Shown piece by piece: positions 38,274 through 47,400 of a stretch of DNA of 64,000 bases; the first letter of the stretch is position 1; the number at the start of each line of letters is the position of its first letter. The stretch spans positions 9,858,001 to 9,922,000 of the forward strand of contig NZ_CP102512.1 in the NCBI RefSeq assembly GCF_024612015.1. Reading direction: 5' to 3'. Made by a program: the position numbers and the translations under genes. The notes under the pieces were generated by a model. That model did not search any database. It saw only the letters and a list, made by a program, of their open reading frames with translations, and was not told the origin of the DNA. The DNA comes from Streptomyces sp. CA-210063. GTDB lineage: Bacteria; Actinomycetota; Actinomycetes; Streptomycetales; Streptomycetaceae.

Positions 38274-39056
38274 GGTGATCGTGAACTGGGCGCCGTCCGG
38301 GTCGCGGAGCACCGCCTCGTCCGCGTCGTGCGAGAGGACCGTGCCGCCGTGGTGCTGGGCGGCCTCGACGCAGACCGCCACGTCCGCGACGGCGAAGTGG
38401 ACCTGCCAGTGCGGGCGGATCGTGGGGTCGGGCGCGGCTTCCAGCGCGCCCGAGGTGATCCGGGCCACCACCTCGCCCTCGCTGCGCAGGACGACCTCGT
38501 TCGCCTCGTAGCGGACCTCGCAGCAGCCGGGCTTCTCGGTGGCCCACTCCAGGACCTCGCCGTAGAAGATCGCGGCGTCGAAGGCGTCCCGGGTGTGGAG
38601 CCGGACAAAGGCCGGGGCTGCCTTGCGCCAGGTCTCCCAGTCGGTGAAGAGCGCCCCCTCCCAGATGCCGAAGGAGGCCCCGTGGCGGTCCGCCAGGAGG
38701 GCGGCGCGGCCGGGAGGGAAGGAGAGGGGGCCGACCGCGACCGTACCGCCGCGTTCCCTGGCCCGGCCCGCCGCCGCGTCCGCGTCGGACACGGCGAAGT
38801 ACGGGGTCCAGGCGACCGCCATCTGCCACAGGTCCGCCACTCCGGCGATCCCGGCGACCGGCACCCCGTCCGCCAGCGCGATCCGGAAGTGGTCGCCGAG
38901 CTTGGCCGTGCGCCACCGCCAGCCCAGCACGGCGGCGTAGAAGTTCTCCGTGGCCGGAAGGTCACGGCTGGTGAGGCTCACCCAGCAGGGGGCCCCGAAG
39001 ACGGAATGGCTGGAGACGACGTTCTCCGCACCCCTGAGTTTGCTGTCGCTGTTCAT
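38256..39056 (-). CDS. Two-domain VOC protein
   Basis: 266 residues with two VOC domains: residues about 18-135 (CWVSLTSRDLPATENFYAAV) and about 145-262 (RLHTRDAFDAAIFYGEVLEW, ending LRDPDGAQFTI). The first domain ends with a longer loop than usual. Such tandem proteins are common in Streptomyces and are annotated as glyoxalase-like or hydroxylase-like. The ATG at 39056 has AGGAC upstream. Substrate unknown. Confidence 0.85.
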   Translation of the reverse strand: MNSDSKLRGAENVVSSHSVFGAPCWVSLTSRDLPATENFYAAVLGWRWRTAKLGDHFRIALADGVPVAGIAGVADLWQMAVAWTPYFAVSDADAAAGRARERGGTVAVGPLSFPPGRAALLADRHGASFGIWEGALFTDWETWRKAAPAFVRLHTRDAFDAAIFYGEVLEWATEKPGCCEVRYEANEVVLRSEGEVVARITSGALEAAPDPTIRPHWQVHFAVADVAVCVEAAQHHGGTVLSHDADEAVLRDPDGAQFTITSRTRR

Positions 39057-39197
39057 GGCAGTCGCGTCCTGGTCTCGTCCGCCGGCCCACACCGGCCGCA
39101 CTCCAGTGTCCAACCCGATCCGGGACCGGTGCGCGTCGAGTACCCTCGCGCGGCGCTCCGACCCCGGTCGTGACGGAAACTTCGGACGACCGTTCGG

Positions 39198-39225
39198 GTG
39201 ATGACCGGACACCCCGGGTCATTAC
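39198..39225 (-). terminator. Weak hairpin after the LacI-type gene
   Basis: GTGATGACC (39198-39206) pairs with GGTCATTAC (39217-39225) at 8 of 9 positions around a GC-rich loop, 20 bp beyond the regulator's stop. It is a plausible but weak terminator. Confidence 0.4.
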
Positions 39226-39245
39226 GCCGGCGCCGTTCGAGGGTG

Positions 39246-40277
39246 TCAGGTCGACTCGCGCCGTACCAGCTCCGTCGGGAGGATCACCGCCGCCGGGTCC
39301 TCGCCGCCGATCTGGGCCAGCAGCACTCGCACCATCTCGTTGCTGATGCGGTCGTAGGGCTGGCGGATCGTGGTGAGGGCGGGGGTGGACTCCGTCGCCG
39401 CGGCGGAGTCGTCGAAGCCGCCCACGGACACGTCCTCGGGGACCCGGCGGCCCGCCCGGCGCAGCGCCGTCAGGGCGCCCTGCGCCATCAGGTCGGAGGC
39501 CACGAACACGGCGTCCATGTCCGGGGCCCGCTCCAGCAGCCGTTCGGCGCCCGCCTCGCCACTGGCCCGGCTGTAGTCACCGGAGGTGATGAGGCGCTCG
39601 TCGATCTCGACGCCCGCCTCCGTGAGCACCTCCTTGTAGCCGGCGAGGCGGTCGACACCACCCGGGCTGTCCAGCGGGCCGGTCACGACACCGATGCGAC
39701 GGCGGCCCAGCGACAGCAGATGGCGCACCATGTCACGGGCCCCGTCCCGGTCGTCCGCGGCCACATAACTCACCTTGGAGCCCCGGCCCATGGGTTTGCC
39801 GCACTGGACGAGGGGCACCCCCGCCTCGCGCAGTTCCTCGGCGACCGGATCCGCGGAGTGGCTGGACACCAGCAGCACGCCGTCGACGTGGCCCGCCGTG
39901 ATGTACCGCGTGATCCGGCGCCGCTCGTCCTCCGTGCCGGCCAGCATCAGCAGCAGCGGGATGTCGTGCGCGGCCAGCGCCTGGGTGCAACTCCGCAGCA
40001 GGACATTGAAGTTGGGGTCCTCGAAGAGCTTCTCCTGCGGCTCGGTCAACAGGAAGCCGATGGAGTCCGAGCGGCCGGTGATCAGCGACCGCGCGTGCCG
40101 GTTGACGACATAACCCGTCTTGCGGATCGCGGCGTTGACCGCCTCGGCGGCCGTCGGGCTGACGTAGTGACCGCCGTTGAGCACGCGTGAGACGGTGCCC
40201 CGGGAGACTCCCGCCTCGCGCGCCACATCGTGAATGGTCGGCGGCCTGCGCCGGCCCCCCGTGCTGCTCATGGTCAT
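39246..40277 (-). CDS. LacI-family repressor of the galactan locus
   Basis: 343 residues. The headpiece is PPTIHDVAREAGVSRGTVSR followed by VLNGGHYVSPTAAEAVNAAI, and the sugar-binding domain begins at DSIGFLLTEPQEKLF. It is the last gene of the SBP-permease-permease-regulator operon, overlapping the permease stop by ATGA, so it is transcribed with the genes it probably represses. The target is most likely the dyad at 43474-43489. ATG at 40277 or 40271 are both possible. Likely inducer: galacto-oligosaccharides or galactose. Confidence 0.92.
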   Translation of the reverse strand: MTMSSTGGRRRPPTIHDVAREAGVSRGTVSRVLNGGHYVSPTAAEAVNAAIRKTGYVVNRHARSLITGRSDSIGFLLTEPQEKLFEDPNFNVLLRSCTQALAAHDIPLLLMLAGTEDERRRITRYITAGHVDGVLLVSSHSADPVAEELREAGVPLVQCGKPMGRGSKVSYVAADDRDGARDMVRHLLSLGRRRIGVVTGPLDSPGGVDRLAGYKEVLTEAGVEIDERLITSGDYSRASGEAGAERLLERAPDMDAVFVASDLMAQGALTALRRAGRRVPEDVSVGGFDDSAAATESTPALTTIRQPYDRISNEMVRVLLAQIGGEDPAAVILPTELVRREST

Positions 40278-41179
40278 GACTTTACGGCCCCGGAGAGCAG
40301 GTCGAGGCTCCAGAACCGCTGGATGACCAGGAAGAGCGCGATCAGCGGGATCACCGCGAGCAGCGCACCCGTGATCACCAGGGTGTAGAGCGCCGGAGTG
40401 TTCGCGCCCTGCTCGAGAAGCGTGAACAGGCCCAGCGTGATCGGGAACTTCTCGTCGTCGCTGAGCATGATGTACGGCAGCAGGAAGTTGTTCCAGACGG
40501 CCACGAACTGGAACAGGAAGACCGTCACCAGACCCGGCACCATCATCGGCAGCGCGATCCGCGTGAAGATCCGCCACTCGCTCGCCCCGTCCATCCGCCC
40601 GGCCTCGACCACGTCGGAGGGCACGGCGGCAGCGGCGTAGATCCGGGAGAGATACACGCCGTACGGGGAGAGGACCAGCGGCAGCAGCACCGACCAGTAG
40701 CTGTCCGCCAGGTCCGCCTTCGCCATCAGCAGGTACTGCGGGATCGCGAGGATCACCGGCGGCATCAGCACGCCCGCCATCAGGACGTTGAAGACGGTCT
40801 CGCGGCCCTTGAAGCGGTAGATCGCCAGCGCGTAGCCGCTGATGGCGGAGACGGCCGTCGACAGGAGGGCGCCGAGACCGGCGTACAGGGCGGAGTTGCC
40901 CATCCACTGCCAGTAGATGCCGTCGCGGTAGGCGTTCAGGTCGGACAGGTTGTCCGCGAAGCCGCTGCCCGGCAGGAACGTGAACGTCGAGAACAGCTCG
41001 CTGCCCGACTTCGTGGCCGCGATCAGCACCCACGCCACGGGCAGCAGACAGTAGATCGCGCCCAGCAGCAGGGTGAGCGTCGGGACGAGCGCGATCCGGC
41101 GGCGCAGCGGCGGGCCCTGGGCGGTGCCGGGCGTGGTGCCGGCCGCCGGGGCGGCCTTGCGGACGGCAAGAGAACTCAT
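40274..41179 (-). CDS. ABC sugar transporter permease (MalG-like)
   Basis: 301 residues, about six membrane segments. The EAA loop reads VVEAGRMDGASEWRIFTRIA with the following LPMMVPG. N-terminal 28 residues are cytosolic and Pro/Gly-rich. It overlaps both neighbours by ATGA. It pairs with the other permease to form the channel for galactan oligosaccharides. No ATPase gene is in the operon; Streptomyces commonly uses the shared ATPase MsiK for this. Confidence 0.92.
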   Translation of the reverse strand: MSSLAVRKAAPAAGTTPGTAQGPPLRRRIALVPTLTLLLGAIYCLLPVAWVLIAATKSGSELFSTFTFLPGSGFADNLSDLNAYRDGIYWQWMGNSALYAGLGALLSTAVSAISGYALAIYRFKGRETVFNVLMAGVLMPPVILAIPQYLLMAKADLADSYWSVLLPLVLSPYGVYLSRIYAAAAVPSDVVEAGRMDGASEWRIFTRIALPMMVPGLVTVFLFQFVAVWNNFLLPYIMLSDDEKFPITLGLFTLLEQGANTPALYTLVITGALLAVIPLIALFLVIQRFWSLDLLSGAVKS

Positions 41180-42099
41180 CGTGCTGCCTCCTGCTTGGTA
41201 CGGGAGTTCGCGGCCCTGAGGAAGCCGAAGGAGAGGACCAGGGTGGCCACGGCGATGATCACCGCGCCGGCGGCCGCCGAGTAGATGTCGCCCTCGCCGA
41301 ACGCGTCCCGGTGCACCTTCATCAGCGGACTCCATGTGGTGGAGACCGAGTTGGTGAGGGGCTTGAGGGTGGTCGGCTCGCTGAACACCTGGAGCGTGGC
41401 GATGATCGAGAAGAAGAAGGTCAGCACGAGCGAGGGCGCCACCATCGGGATCTTGATCTTCAGGGCGGTCTGCAGCGGGGTCGCGCCGTCCAGCTTCGCC
41501 GCCTCGTACACCTCGGCGGGGATCGCCTGCAGCGAGGTGTAGATGACGATCATGTTGAAGCCGGTGCCGCCCCAGATCGCGATGTTCGAAAGGGCCGCGT
41601 ACAGACCGCCGCCGTCCAGCAGGTCCGGCTGCGGGAGCCCCAGCTTCTCCAGCACGAAGTAGAAGGGGCTGACGTCCGGGAGGTAGAGGAAGCCCCAGAG
41701 CAGGGCCGCCACGACGCCCGGGACGGCGTACGGCAGGAAGATCGCCAGCCGGGTGAAGGGGGCCAGCCGCACCTTGTCGCTGTCCAGCATCAGGGCGAAG
41801 ACCAGCGCCAGACCGAGCATGACCGGGACCACGATCGCGCCGTAGCCGAGCACGCGCAGCGCGCCGTCCAGCAGTTCGGAGTCGGTCAGGGCGTCGGCGT
41901 AGTTCTCGAAGCCCGCCCACACCTCGCTGCGCGCGCCCGAGCCGAGGCCCAGGCCCTTGACCTGCACCTTGTGCAGGCTGAGCCAGACCGCGTAGCCGAT
42001 GGGCAGCGCGAAGAACAGGGCGAAGAGGACCGTCGCGGGGAGGAGGAAGGCGTACGGGGCCCCCTTGACCCCGTACGGCCTCCGGCGTGCCGTCGTCAC
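41176..42099 (-). CDS. ABC sugar transporter permease (MalF-like)
   Basis: 307 residues, about six membrane segments, short for MalF, as is usual in Gram-positive carbohydrate uptake CUT1 systems. The EAA loop is VYEAAKLDGATPLQTALKIK. The GTG at 42099 is chosen for its GTGA overlap with the binding-protein stop. Forms a heterodimer with the permease encoded next. Confidence 0.92.
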   Translation of the reverse strand: MTTARRRPYGVKGAPYAFLLPATVLFALFFALPIGYAVWLSLHKVQVKGLGLGSGARSEVWAGFENYADALTDSELLDGALRVLGYGAIVVPVMLGLALVFALMLDSDKVRLAPFTRLAIFLPYAVPGVVAALLWGFLYLPDVSPFYFVLEKLGLPQPDLLDGGGLYAALSNIAIWGGTGFNMIVIYTSLQAIPAEVYEAAKLDGATPLQTALKIKIPMVAPSLVLTFFFSIIATLQVFSEPTTLKPLTNSVSTTWSPLMKVHRDAFGEGDIYSAAAGAVIIAVATLVLSFGFLRAANSRTKQEAAR

Positions 42100-43418
42100 T
42101 CCGCGACCTCGAAGCCCTGCTTCTTCATGTCGGCGACCGTGTCGTCCTGCATGGTCTTCAGGGCGGCACCGAAGTCCGACTTGTTCTTGGCGGCGGCGCC
42201 GAACGCGTCCTTGAAGCTGGTGTACGCGACGTTCACGTTCGGGCCCCACGCGGAGGGCGCCGTGGTCTTCGCGATCTCGGAGGCCGTGGTGTAGAAGTCG
42301 GCCTGGTTGGAGAAGAAGGCCGGCGGCTCGGCGAACGCGTCACTGGTCTGCGCGGTCGTGGCGGCCGGGTAGATGCCGCCCTCCTTCGCCAGCGCGGTCA
42401 GCGCCTGAGGGTCCGTGTTCAGCCAGGCGGCGAACTTCGCGGCGGCACCCTTGTTCTTCGAGTCCGTGGTCACGGCGGTCGACGAGCCGCCCCAGCTGCC
42501 GGTGGTGTTCTCCGACGACGACCACTGCGGCAGCGGCGCCACCTTCCACTTGCCTGCGGTGTCGGGCGCGGCGGTGGTCAGCGTGCCCGGCGCCCACACG
42601 GCGCTGACCCAGGCGATCTGCTTGCCGGTGTTGATCGCCTTGTTCCAGGCCGGGGTGTACATCGGCTGGTTGTCGACGGCGCCCTCCTTGACCAGGCCGC
42701 CCCAGAAGTCGGCGACCTTCTGCGTCGCCTCGTCGTCGATGCCGACCTTCCACTTCTGACCCTCGGTGGTCCACCACTGGGCGCCCGCCTGCTGGGCGAG
42801 ACCGGCGAAGAGACCGGAATCGGCCGCGGAGAAGGTGGTGAGGTCGACGTCGGAGTCTTCCTTCTTCAGCTTCCGCGCGGTCTCGGCGAACTCGTCCCAG
42901 GTCTTCGGAACGGTCAGGTCGTACTTCTTGAACAGGTCCTCGCGGTAGTAGAACATCATCGGCCCGATGTCCTGCGGGATCGCGTAGACGGCGTCCGAGC
43001 CCAGCGTGGTCTGCTGCCAGACACCGTCGGCGAACTTGCTCTTCGCGTCGCCCGCCTCGTCCGCGATGTCGGCGACCGCGTCATTGCTGACCAGCGTCGG
43101 CAGCGCCTGGTACTCGGCCTGCACCAGGTCCGGGCCCTTGCCCGCCTTGTGCGCGGTGAGGATCTTGGTGACGAGGGTGTCGCCGGAGGCCTGCTTCTTC
43201 ACCGTGACGGTGATCTGCTGCTCCTTGCCGGGACCCTTGTTCCACAGGTCCACGACCTTGTCCATGCCCGGCGTCCAGGTCCAGTACGTCAGCTTCGCCG
43301 GCCCCGACTGGGCCTCGCTGTCGTCCTCGGACCCGCCACAGGCGGCAAGTGTGGTGGCGCCGAGCGCGACGGCGACGGCAGTGGCCACAAATCGCCGGTG
43401 CTTCGTGATGTTGGGCAT
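42096..43418 (-). CDS. ABC sugar-binding lipoprotein of the galactan locus
   Basis: 440 residues. Signal peptide ends at the lipobox LAACGGS with Cys27. It is a CUT1 extracellular solute-binding protein: LTYWTWTPGMDKVVDLWNKG, then ILTAHKAGKGPDLVQAEYQA and YAIPQDIGPMMFYYREDLFK. Likely ligands are beta-1,4-galacto-oligosaccharides released by the GH53 enzyme encoded nearby. First gene of the minus-strand operon; its promoter shares the LacI-type dyad at 43474. ATG at 43418 has GGGGAGA upstream. Confidence 0.92.
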   Translation of the reverse strand: MPNITKHRRFVATAVAVALGATTLAACGGSEDDSEAQSGPAKLTYWTWTPGMDKVVDLWNKGPGKEQQITVTVKKQASGDTLVTKILTAHKAGKGPDLVQAEYQALPTLVSNDAVADIADEAGDAKSKFADGVWQQTTLGSDAVYAIPQDIGPMMFYYREDLFKKYDLTVPKTWDEFAETARKLKKEDSDVDLTTFSAADSGLFAGLAQQAGAQWWTTEGQKWKVGIDDEATQKVADFWGGLVKEGAVDNQPMYTPAWNKAINTGKQIAWVSAVWAPGTLTTAAPDTAGKWKVAPLPQWSSSENTTGSWGGSSTAVTTDSKNKGAAAKFAAWLNTDPQALTALAKEGGIYPAATTAQTSDAFAEPPAFFSNQADFYTTASEIAKTTAPSAWGPNVNVAYTSFKDAFGAAAKNKSDFGAALKTMQDDTVADMKKQGFEVAE

Positions 43419-43473
43419 GGATCTTTCTCCCCTGACCTGGGTCCTCGTCTGACGCGAAGACCGTGCCATGCTT

Positions 43474-43489
43474 CTGTGAGCGTTCACAG
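43474..43489. promoter_or_regulatory. LacI-type operator in the divergent galactan promoter region
   Basis: CTGTGAGCGTTCACAG is a 16-bp near-perfect dyad with a central CG, the classic LacI/GalR-family operator form, with one mismatch per arm. It lies 56 bp before the binding-protein start and 115 bp before the GH42 start, so it may overlap the minus-strand promoter. The regulator encoded at 39246 is the obvious candidate. Confidence 0.75.
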
Positions 43490-43603
43490 TAGAGAAACAT
43501 CCCGGACACTTGTCAATGGTTGTTGCTGTGCGGTTATGTTGGGCTCGCACCGCTGCCACCGTGTGTGCACGTTCCCAAATGATCGACCAAACGGGAGAGA
43601 TCC

Positions 43604-45625
43604 ATGCCGGAGACCACCCCCACGGGCCTCACCAGGCTCGCCTTCGGTGGGGACTACAACCCGGAGCAGTGGCCGGAAACCGTCTGGCACGAGGACGTCC
43701 GGCTGATGCGCGAGGCCGGCGTCACGATGGTGAGTGTCGGCATCTTCTCCTGGGCTCTGCTGGAGACCGAGCGCGGGGTGTACGACTTCGCCTGGCTCGA
43801 CCGTCTGCTCGACCTGCTGCACGAGAACGGCATCCGCGCCGACCTCGGCACCCCCACCGTCGTACCGCCCGTGTGGTTCTACCGCGAGCACCCCGAGGCG
43901 CTGCCCGTGGCCGCCGACGGCACCCGCTACGAGTTCGGCTCACGCGGCGCCATCTGCCACAGCAACGCCGACTACCGGGCCGCCGCCGCGAACATCACGA
44001 CCAAGCTCGCCGAGCGCTACGCCGACCACCCGGCGCTCGCCCTGTGGCACGTGCACAACGAGTACGGCGTCCCCGTCTCCGCCTGCTACTGCGACTCCTG
44101 CGCCGCGCACTTCCGCCGCTGGCTGGAGCGCACGTACGGCACGGTCGAGGCGGTCAACGAGGCCTGGGGCACCGCCTTCTGGGGGCAGCGCTACACCGAC
44201 TTCGCGCAGATCAACCCACCCCGCGTGGCACCCACGGTCGGCAACCCCGGCCAGGCGCTCGACTACAAGCGGTTCGCCGACGAGACCATCCGCGAGAACT
44301 TCGTCGCCGAGCGGGACATCCTGCACCGCCTGGCGCCCGGCATCCCGGTCACCACCAACTTCATGACCGCGCTCAGCCAGTGCGACTCCATCGACTACTG
44401 GGCCTGGGGCCGCGAGGTCGACCTCGTCACCAACGACCACTACCTGATCACCGACGGCCGCCGCACCCATGTGAACCTCGCGATGGCCGCCGACATCACC
44501 CGCTCGGTCGGCGCCGGCGCCCCCTGGCTGCTCCTGGAGCACTCCACCTCGGGCGTCAACTGGCAGGCCCGCAACCCCGCCAAGGCCCCCGGCCAGATGG
44601 CCCGCAACTCCCTCGCCCATGTGGCCCGCGGCTCCGACGGCGCCATGTTCTTCCAGTGGCGGCAGTCCCGGCGCGGCGCCGAGAAGTTCCACTCGGCGAT
44701 GCTGCCGCAGGCCGGGACCGACTCCCGGGTCTGGCGCGAGGTCGTCGAACTCGGTGCCTCCCTGGACTCGCTCAGCCAGATCCGCGGCAGCCGGACCGTC
44801 GCCGACGTGGCCGTCCTGTGGGACTGGCAGTCCTGGTGGGCGCAGAACCTCGCCTGGCGCCCCAGCGAGGACCACGAGGCCCGCGAACGCGCCGACGCCT
44901 TCTACGAGGCCCTCTACGACCGCCACCTCACGGTCGACTTCGCCCACCCGGAAGCCGACTTGTCGGCCTATCCCCTTGTCGTCGTACCCGCGCTGTACCT
45001 GATGACGGAAGCGGCGGGGAACAACCTCAAGGCGTACGTCGACAACGGCGGCACCCTCGTCGTCTCGTACTTCTCCGGGATCGTCGACGAGCACGACGCC
45101 GTCCACGAGGGCCCGTACCCCGGTGCTCTGCGGGACGTACTCGGCCTGACCGTCGAGGAGTTCTCGCCGCTGCTCGGCGGGGAGAGCGTCCGGATCACCG
45201 GGCCCGACGGCTCCGAGCTGACCGGTGACGTGTGGACCGAGTTCGTGGTGCCGCGCGGCGCCGAGACCGTGTGGACCTACGCCGACGGACTCACCGCCGA
45301 CCGGCCCGCCGTCACCCGGCACCGGCTCGGCGAGGGCTCCGCCTGGTACGTCTCGACCCGCTTGGACCCGGCCGGTCTTGACGCGCTCCTCGGCTGGGCC
45401 GCCGACGACGCGGGCATCGCGCCGCGCGCCGATCTGCCGCGCGACATCGAAGTGGTCCGCCGGACGGGGGAGTCGGGCGACTTCCTCTTCGCGATCAACC
45501 ACACCGCGCTCGACGCGAAGGTGCCGCTCGACACGGACGGCACCGAGCTCCTGACCGGCGAACGCGCGGCGAGCCGCCTCGTCGTACCCGCCGGCGGCGT
45601 CAGGGTCGTACGACTCGACGCCTGA
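43604..45625 (+). CDS. GH42 beta-galactosidase
   Basis: 673 residues. The barrel opens at FGGDYNPEQWPETVWHEDVR. Catalytic residues are the acid/base Glu153 (HVHNEYG) and nucleophile Glu312 (LLLEHSTS). A metal site of four cysteines is complete: Cys118 region (AICHS) and the triple C-x-C-x-x-C cluster at about 161-166 (CYCDSC). No signal peptide, so it is intracellular and would split imported galacto-oligosaccharides. It starts divergent to the transporter operon; GGGAGA lies upstream of the ATG. Confidence 0.94.
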   Translation: MPETTPTGLTRLAFGGDYNPEQWPETVWHEDVRLMREAGVTMVSVGIFSWALLETERGVYDFAWLDRLLDLLHENGIRADLGTPTVVPPVWFYREHPEALPVAADGTRYEFGSRGAICHSNADYRAAAANITTKLAERYADHPALALWHVHNEYGVPVSACYCDSCAAHFRRWLERTYGTVEAVNEAWGTAFWGQRYTDFAQINPPRVAPTVGNPGQALDYKRFADETIRENFVAERDILHRLAPGIPVTTNFMTALSQCDSIDYWAWGREVDLVTNDHYLITDGRRTHVNLAMAADITRSVGAGAPWLLLEHSTSGVNWQARNPAKAPGQMARNSLAHVARGSDGAMFFQWRQSRRGAEKFHSAMLPQAGTDSRVWREVVELGASLDSLSQIRGSRTVADVAVLWDWQSWWAQNLAWRPSEDHEARERADAFYEALYDRHLTVDFAHPEADLSAYPLVVVPALYLMTEAAGNNLKAYVDNGGTLVVSYFSGIVDEHDAVHEGPYPGALRDVLGLTVEEFSPLLGGESVRITGPDGSELTGDVWTEFVVPRGAETVWTYADGLTADRPAVTRHRLGEGSAWYVSTRLDPAGLDALLGWAADDAGIAPRADLPRDIEVVRRTGESGDFLFAINHTALDAKVPLDTDGTELLTGERAASRLVVPAGGVRVVRLDA

Positions 45626-45672
45626 TCACCCCCGAACACCGGCCGGATCTCTGGGGACATCCGGTCGGTCAC

Positions 45673-45711
45673 GGCGGCGTCGCGCCCACGGCCTTCGGGT
45701 GCGGCGCCGCC
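45673..45711 (+). terminator. Hairpin between the GH42 and GH53 genes
   Basis: GGCGGCG (45673-45679) pairs exactly with CGCCGCC (45705-45711), and inner bases (CGC, CCCAC with GTGCG) extend the stem. It lies 48 bp after the GH42 stop and 47 bp before the GH53 start. It could end the GH42 transcript or only reduce read-through. Confidence 0.45.
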
Positions 45712-45757
45712 ACAGCACCTGTGCAACCAGATCCCCACCTTCGTCGAAGGGACGACG

Positions 45758-47326
45758 ATGTTCCACGCGAGACGCGCCCTCAGGGCCCTGCTGATACCGC
45801 TGTTCGCAGGCCTGGCGCTCACCACCCTGCCCGCCACCTCGGCATCCGCCGCCTCCACACTCACCAACGGGGGCTTCGAGTCCGACGGCACCGGGACCGC
45901 GACGCCGGCCGGCTGGTCGACGTACTCGGCGGCCGGGCAGAACTCCGCCTCCTTCACCGAGTCCGGTGGCCACGGCGGCAGTTACCGTCTCTCCCACTAC
46001 GCGGCCTCGGCCTACAAGGTGGAGACGTACCAGTACCTGTCCGGGCTGACCAACGGGAACTACAAGCTCACCGCGTGGGTGCGTTCCGGCGGTGGCCAGA
46101 ACTCCGCGTACATCGCGCTGAAGAACTGCGGCAGCGCCGAGCAGCGCACCGACATCCCGGTCTCCTCCAGCGGCTGGATCCGGATCGTCACCTCCATCGC
46201 GGTGACGAACAACCAGTGCACCATCAGCATCAACTCCGACGCGAACGCCGGTAACTGGATCAACGTCGACGACCTGACCTTCGCGTCCGGTACGACGGGC
46301 CTGTCCATCAAGGGCTCCGACGTGTCGTCGCTCATCAAGAGCGAGGCCCTCGGCGGCGTCTACAAGAACAGCTCCGGCACCACCGGCGACGCGCTCGCCA
46401 TCCTCAAGGGCGCCGGTCAGAACTACGCGCGCGTCAAGGTCTGGGTGAACCCCGCCGACGGCTACAACAACAAGACGCGTGTGCTCGCCGCCGCCAAGCG
46501 CATCAAGGCGCAGGGCATGAAGCTGCTGGTGGACTTCCACTACTCGGACACCTGGGCCGACCCGGGCGCACAGACCGTGCCGTCCCCGTGGACCGGGCAC
46601 AGCTACAGCCAGCTGAGGACGGACGTCTACAACCACACCCACGACGTCCTCAACGCCCTCAAGGCTCAGGGCACCACCGCCGACATGGTCCAGGTCGGCA
46701 ACGAGATCAACGGCGGCATGCTGTGGAACGCGGGCTCCACCTCCAACTGGTCGCAGCTCGCCGGTCTGCTCAACTCCGGCTACGACGCGGTCAAGGACGT
46801 CAACTCCTCCACCCAGGTGGCGCTGCACCTCGCCAAGGGCGGTGACCTGTCCGGCACGCGCTGGTGGTTCGACAGCGCGGTGTCCAACGGCGTGAAGTTC
46901 GACGTCATCGGCCTGTCGTACTACGGCTACTGGCACGGCACGCTCGCCGACTTCCAGACGACCCTGGACGACGCGGCGTCCCGCTACGGCAAGCCGGTCT
47001 TCGTCGCCGAGACGGCCTACCCCTTCCGCCTCGACAGCGAGGACTCGCACGAGAACATCATCGACCTGAGCAGCGAACTCGTGTCCGGCTATCCGGCCAC
47101 GACCGCCGGTCAGACCCGCTGGATGAAGGACATCGCGAGCATCGTCGAGGCCGTCCCGAACGGCCGCGGCCTCGGAATCTTCTACTGGGAGTCCACCTGG
47201 ACCGCCCGCACCGGCAACGGCTGGGACCCGACGGACTCGTCCTCCGGCAACGGCTGGGAGAACCAGGCGCTGTTCGGCTACGACGACAGGGCGCTTCCGG
47301 CGATGGCGTGGTTCAGCCACCGCTAG
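45758..47326 (+). CDS. Secreted GH53 endo-beta-1,4-galactanase
   Basis: 522 residues. A signal peptide covers about the first 32 residues and ends at ATSASAA. Residues about 33-180 form a beta-sandwich carbohydrate-binding domain (LTNGGFESDGTGTATPAGW). The GH53 barrel follows: KLLVDFHYSDTWADPG, acid/base Glu316 (VGNEINGG), nucleophile Glu418 (FVAETAYPF). It cuts the galactan side chains of type I arabinogalactan outside the cell; the products suit the adjacent importer and GH42. Whether the N-terminal domain is CBM61 cannot be settled by eye. Confidence 0.93.
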   Translation: MFHARRALRALLIPLFAGLALTTLPATSASAASTLTNGGFESDGTGTATPAGWSTYSAAGQNSASFTESGGHGGSYRLSHYAASAYKVETYQYLSGLTNGNYKLTAWVRSGGGQNSAYIALKNCGSAEQRTDIPVSSSGWIRIVTSIAVTNNQCTISINSDANAGNWINVDDLTFASGTTGLSIKGSDVSSLIKSEALGGVYKNSSGTTGDALAILKGAGQNYARVKVWVNPADGYNNKTRVLAAAKRIKAQGMKLLVDFHYSDTWADPGAQTVPSPWTGHSYSQLRTDVYNHTHDVLNALKAQGTTADMVQVGNEINGGMLWNAGSTSNWSQLAGLLNSGYDAVKDVNSSTQVALHLAKGGDLSGTRWWFDSAVSNGVKFDVIGLSYYGYWHGTLADFQTTLDDAASRYGKPVFVAETAYPFRLDSEDSHENIIDLSSELVSGYPATTAGQTRWMKDIASIVEAVPNGRGLGIFYWESTWTARTGNGWDPTDSSSGNGWENQALFGYDDRALPAMAWFSHR

Positions 47327-47360
47327 CCGACCGGTCGCCTGTGACCGATGGGTGAGTGAA

Positions 47361-47394
47361 GGAGGGCCCGTACGCCTCGGCGTACGGGCCCTCC
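47361..47394. terminator. Bidirectional terminator between GH53 and ATP-grasp genes
   Basis: GGAGGGCCCGTACGCC and GGCGTACGGGCCCTCC form a 16-base perfect inverted repeat separated by two bases. It lies between two convergent genes (stops at 47326 and 47401), so it can end both transcripts. Confidence 0.85.
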
Positions 47395-47400
47395 GGCCGC

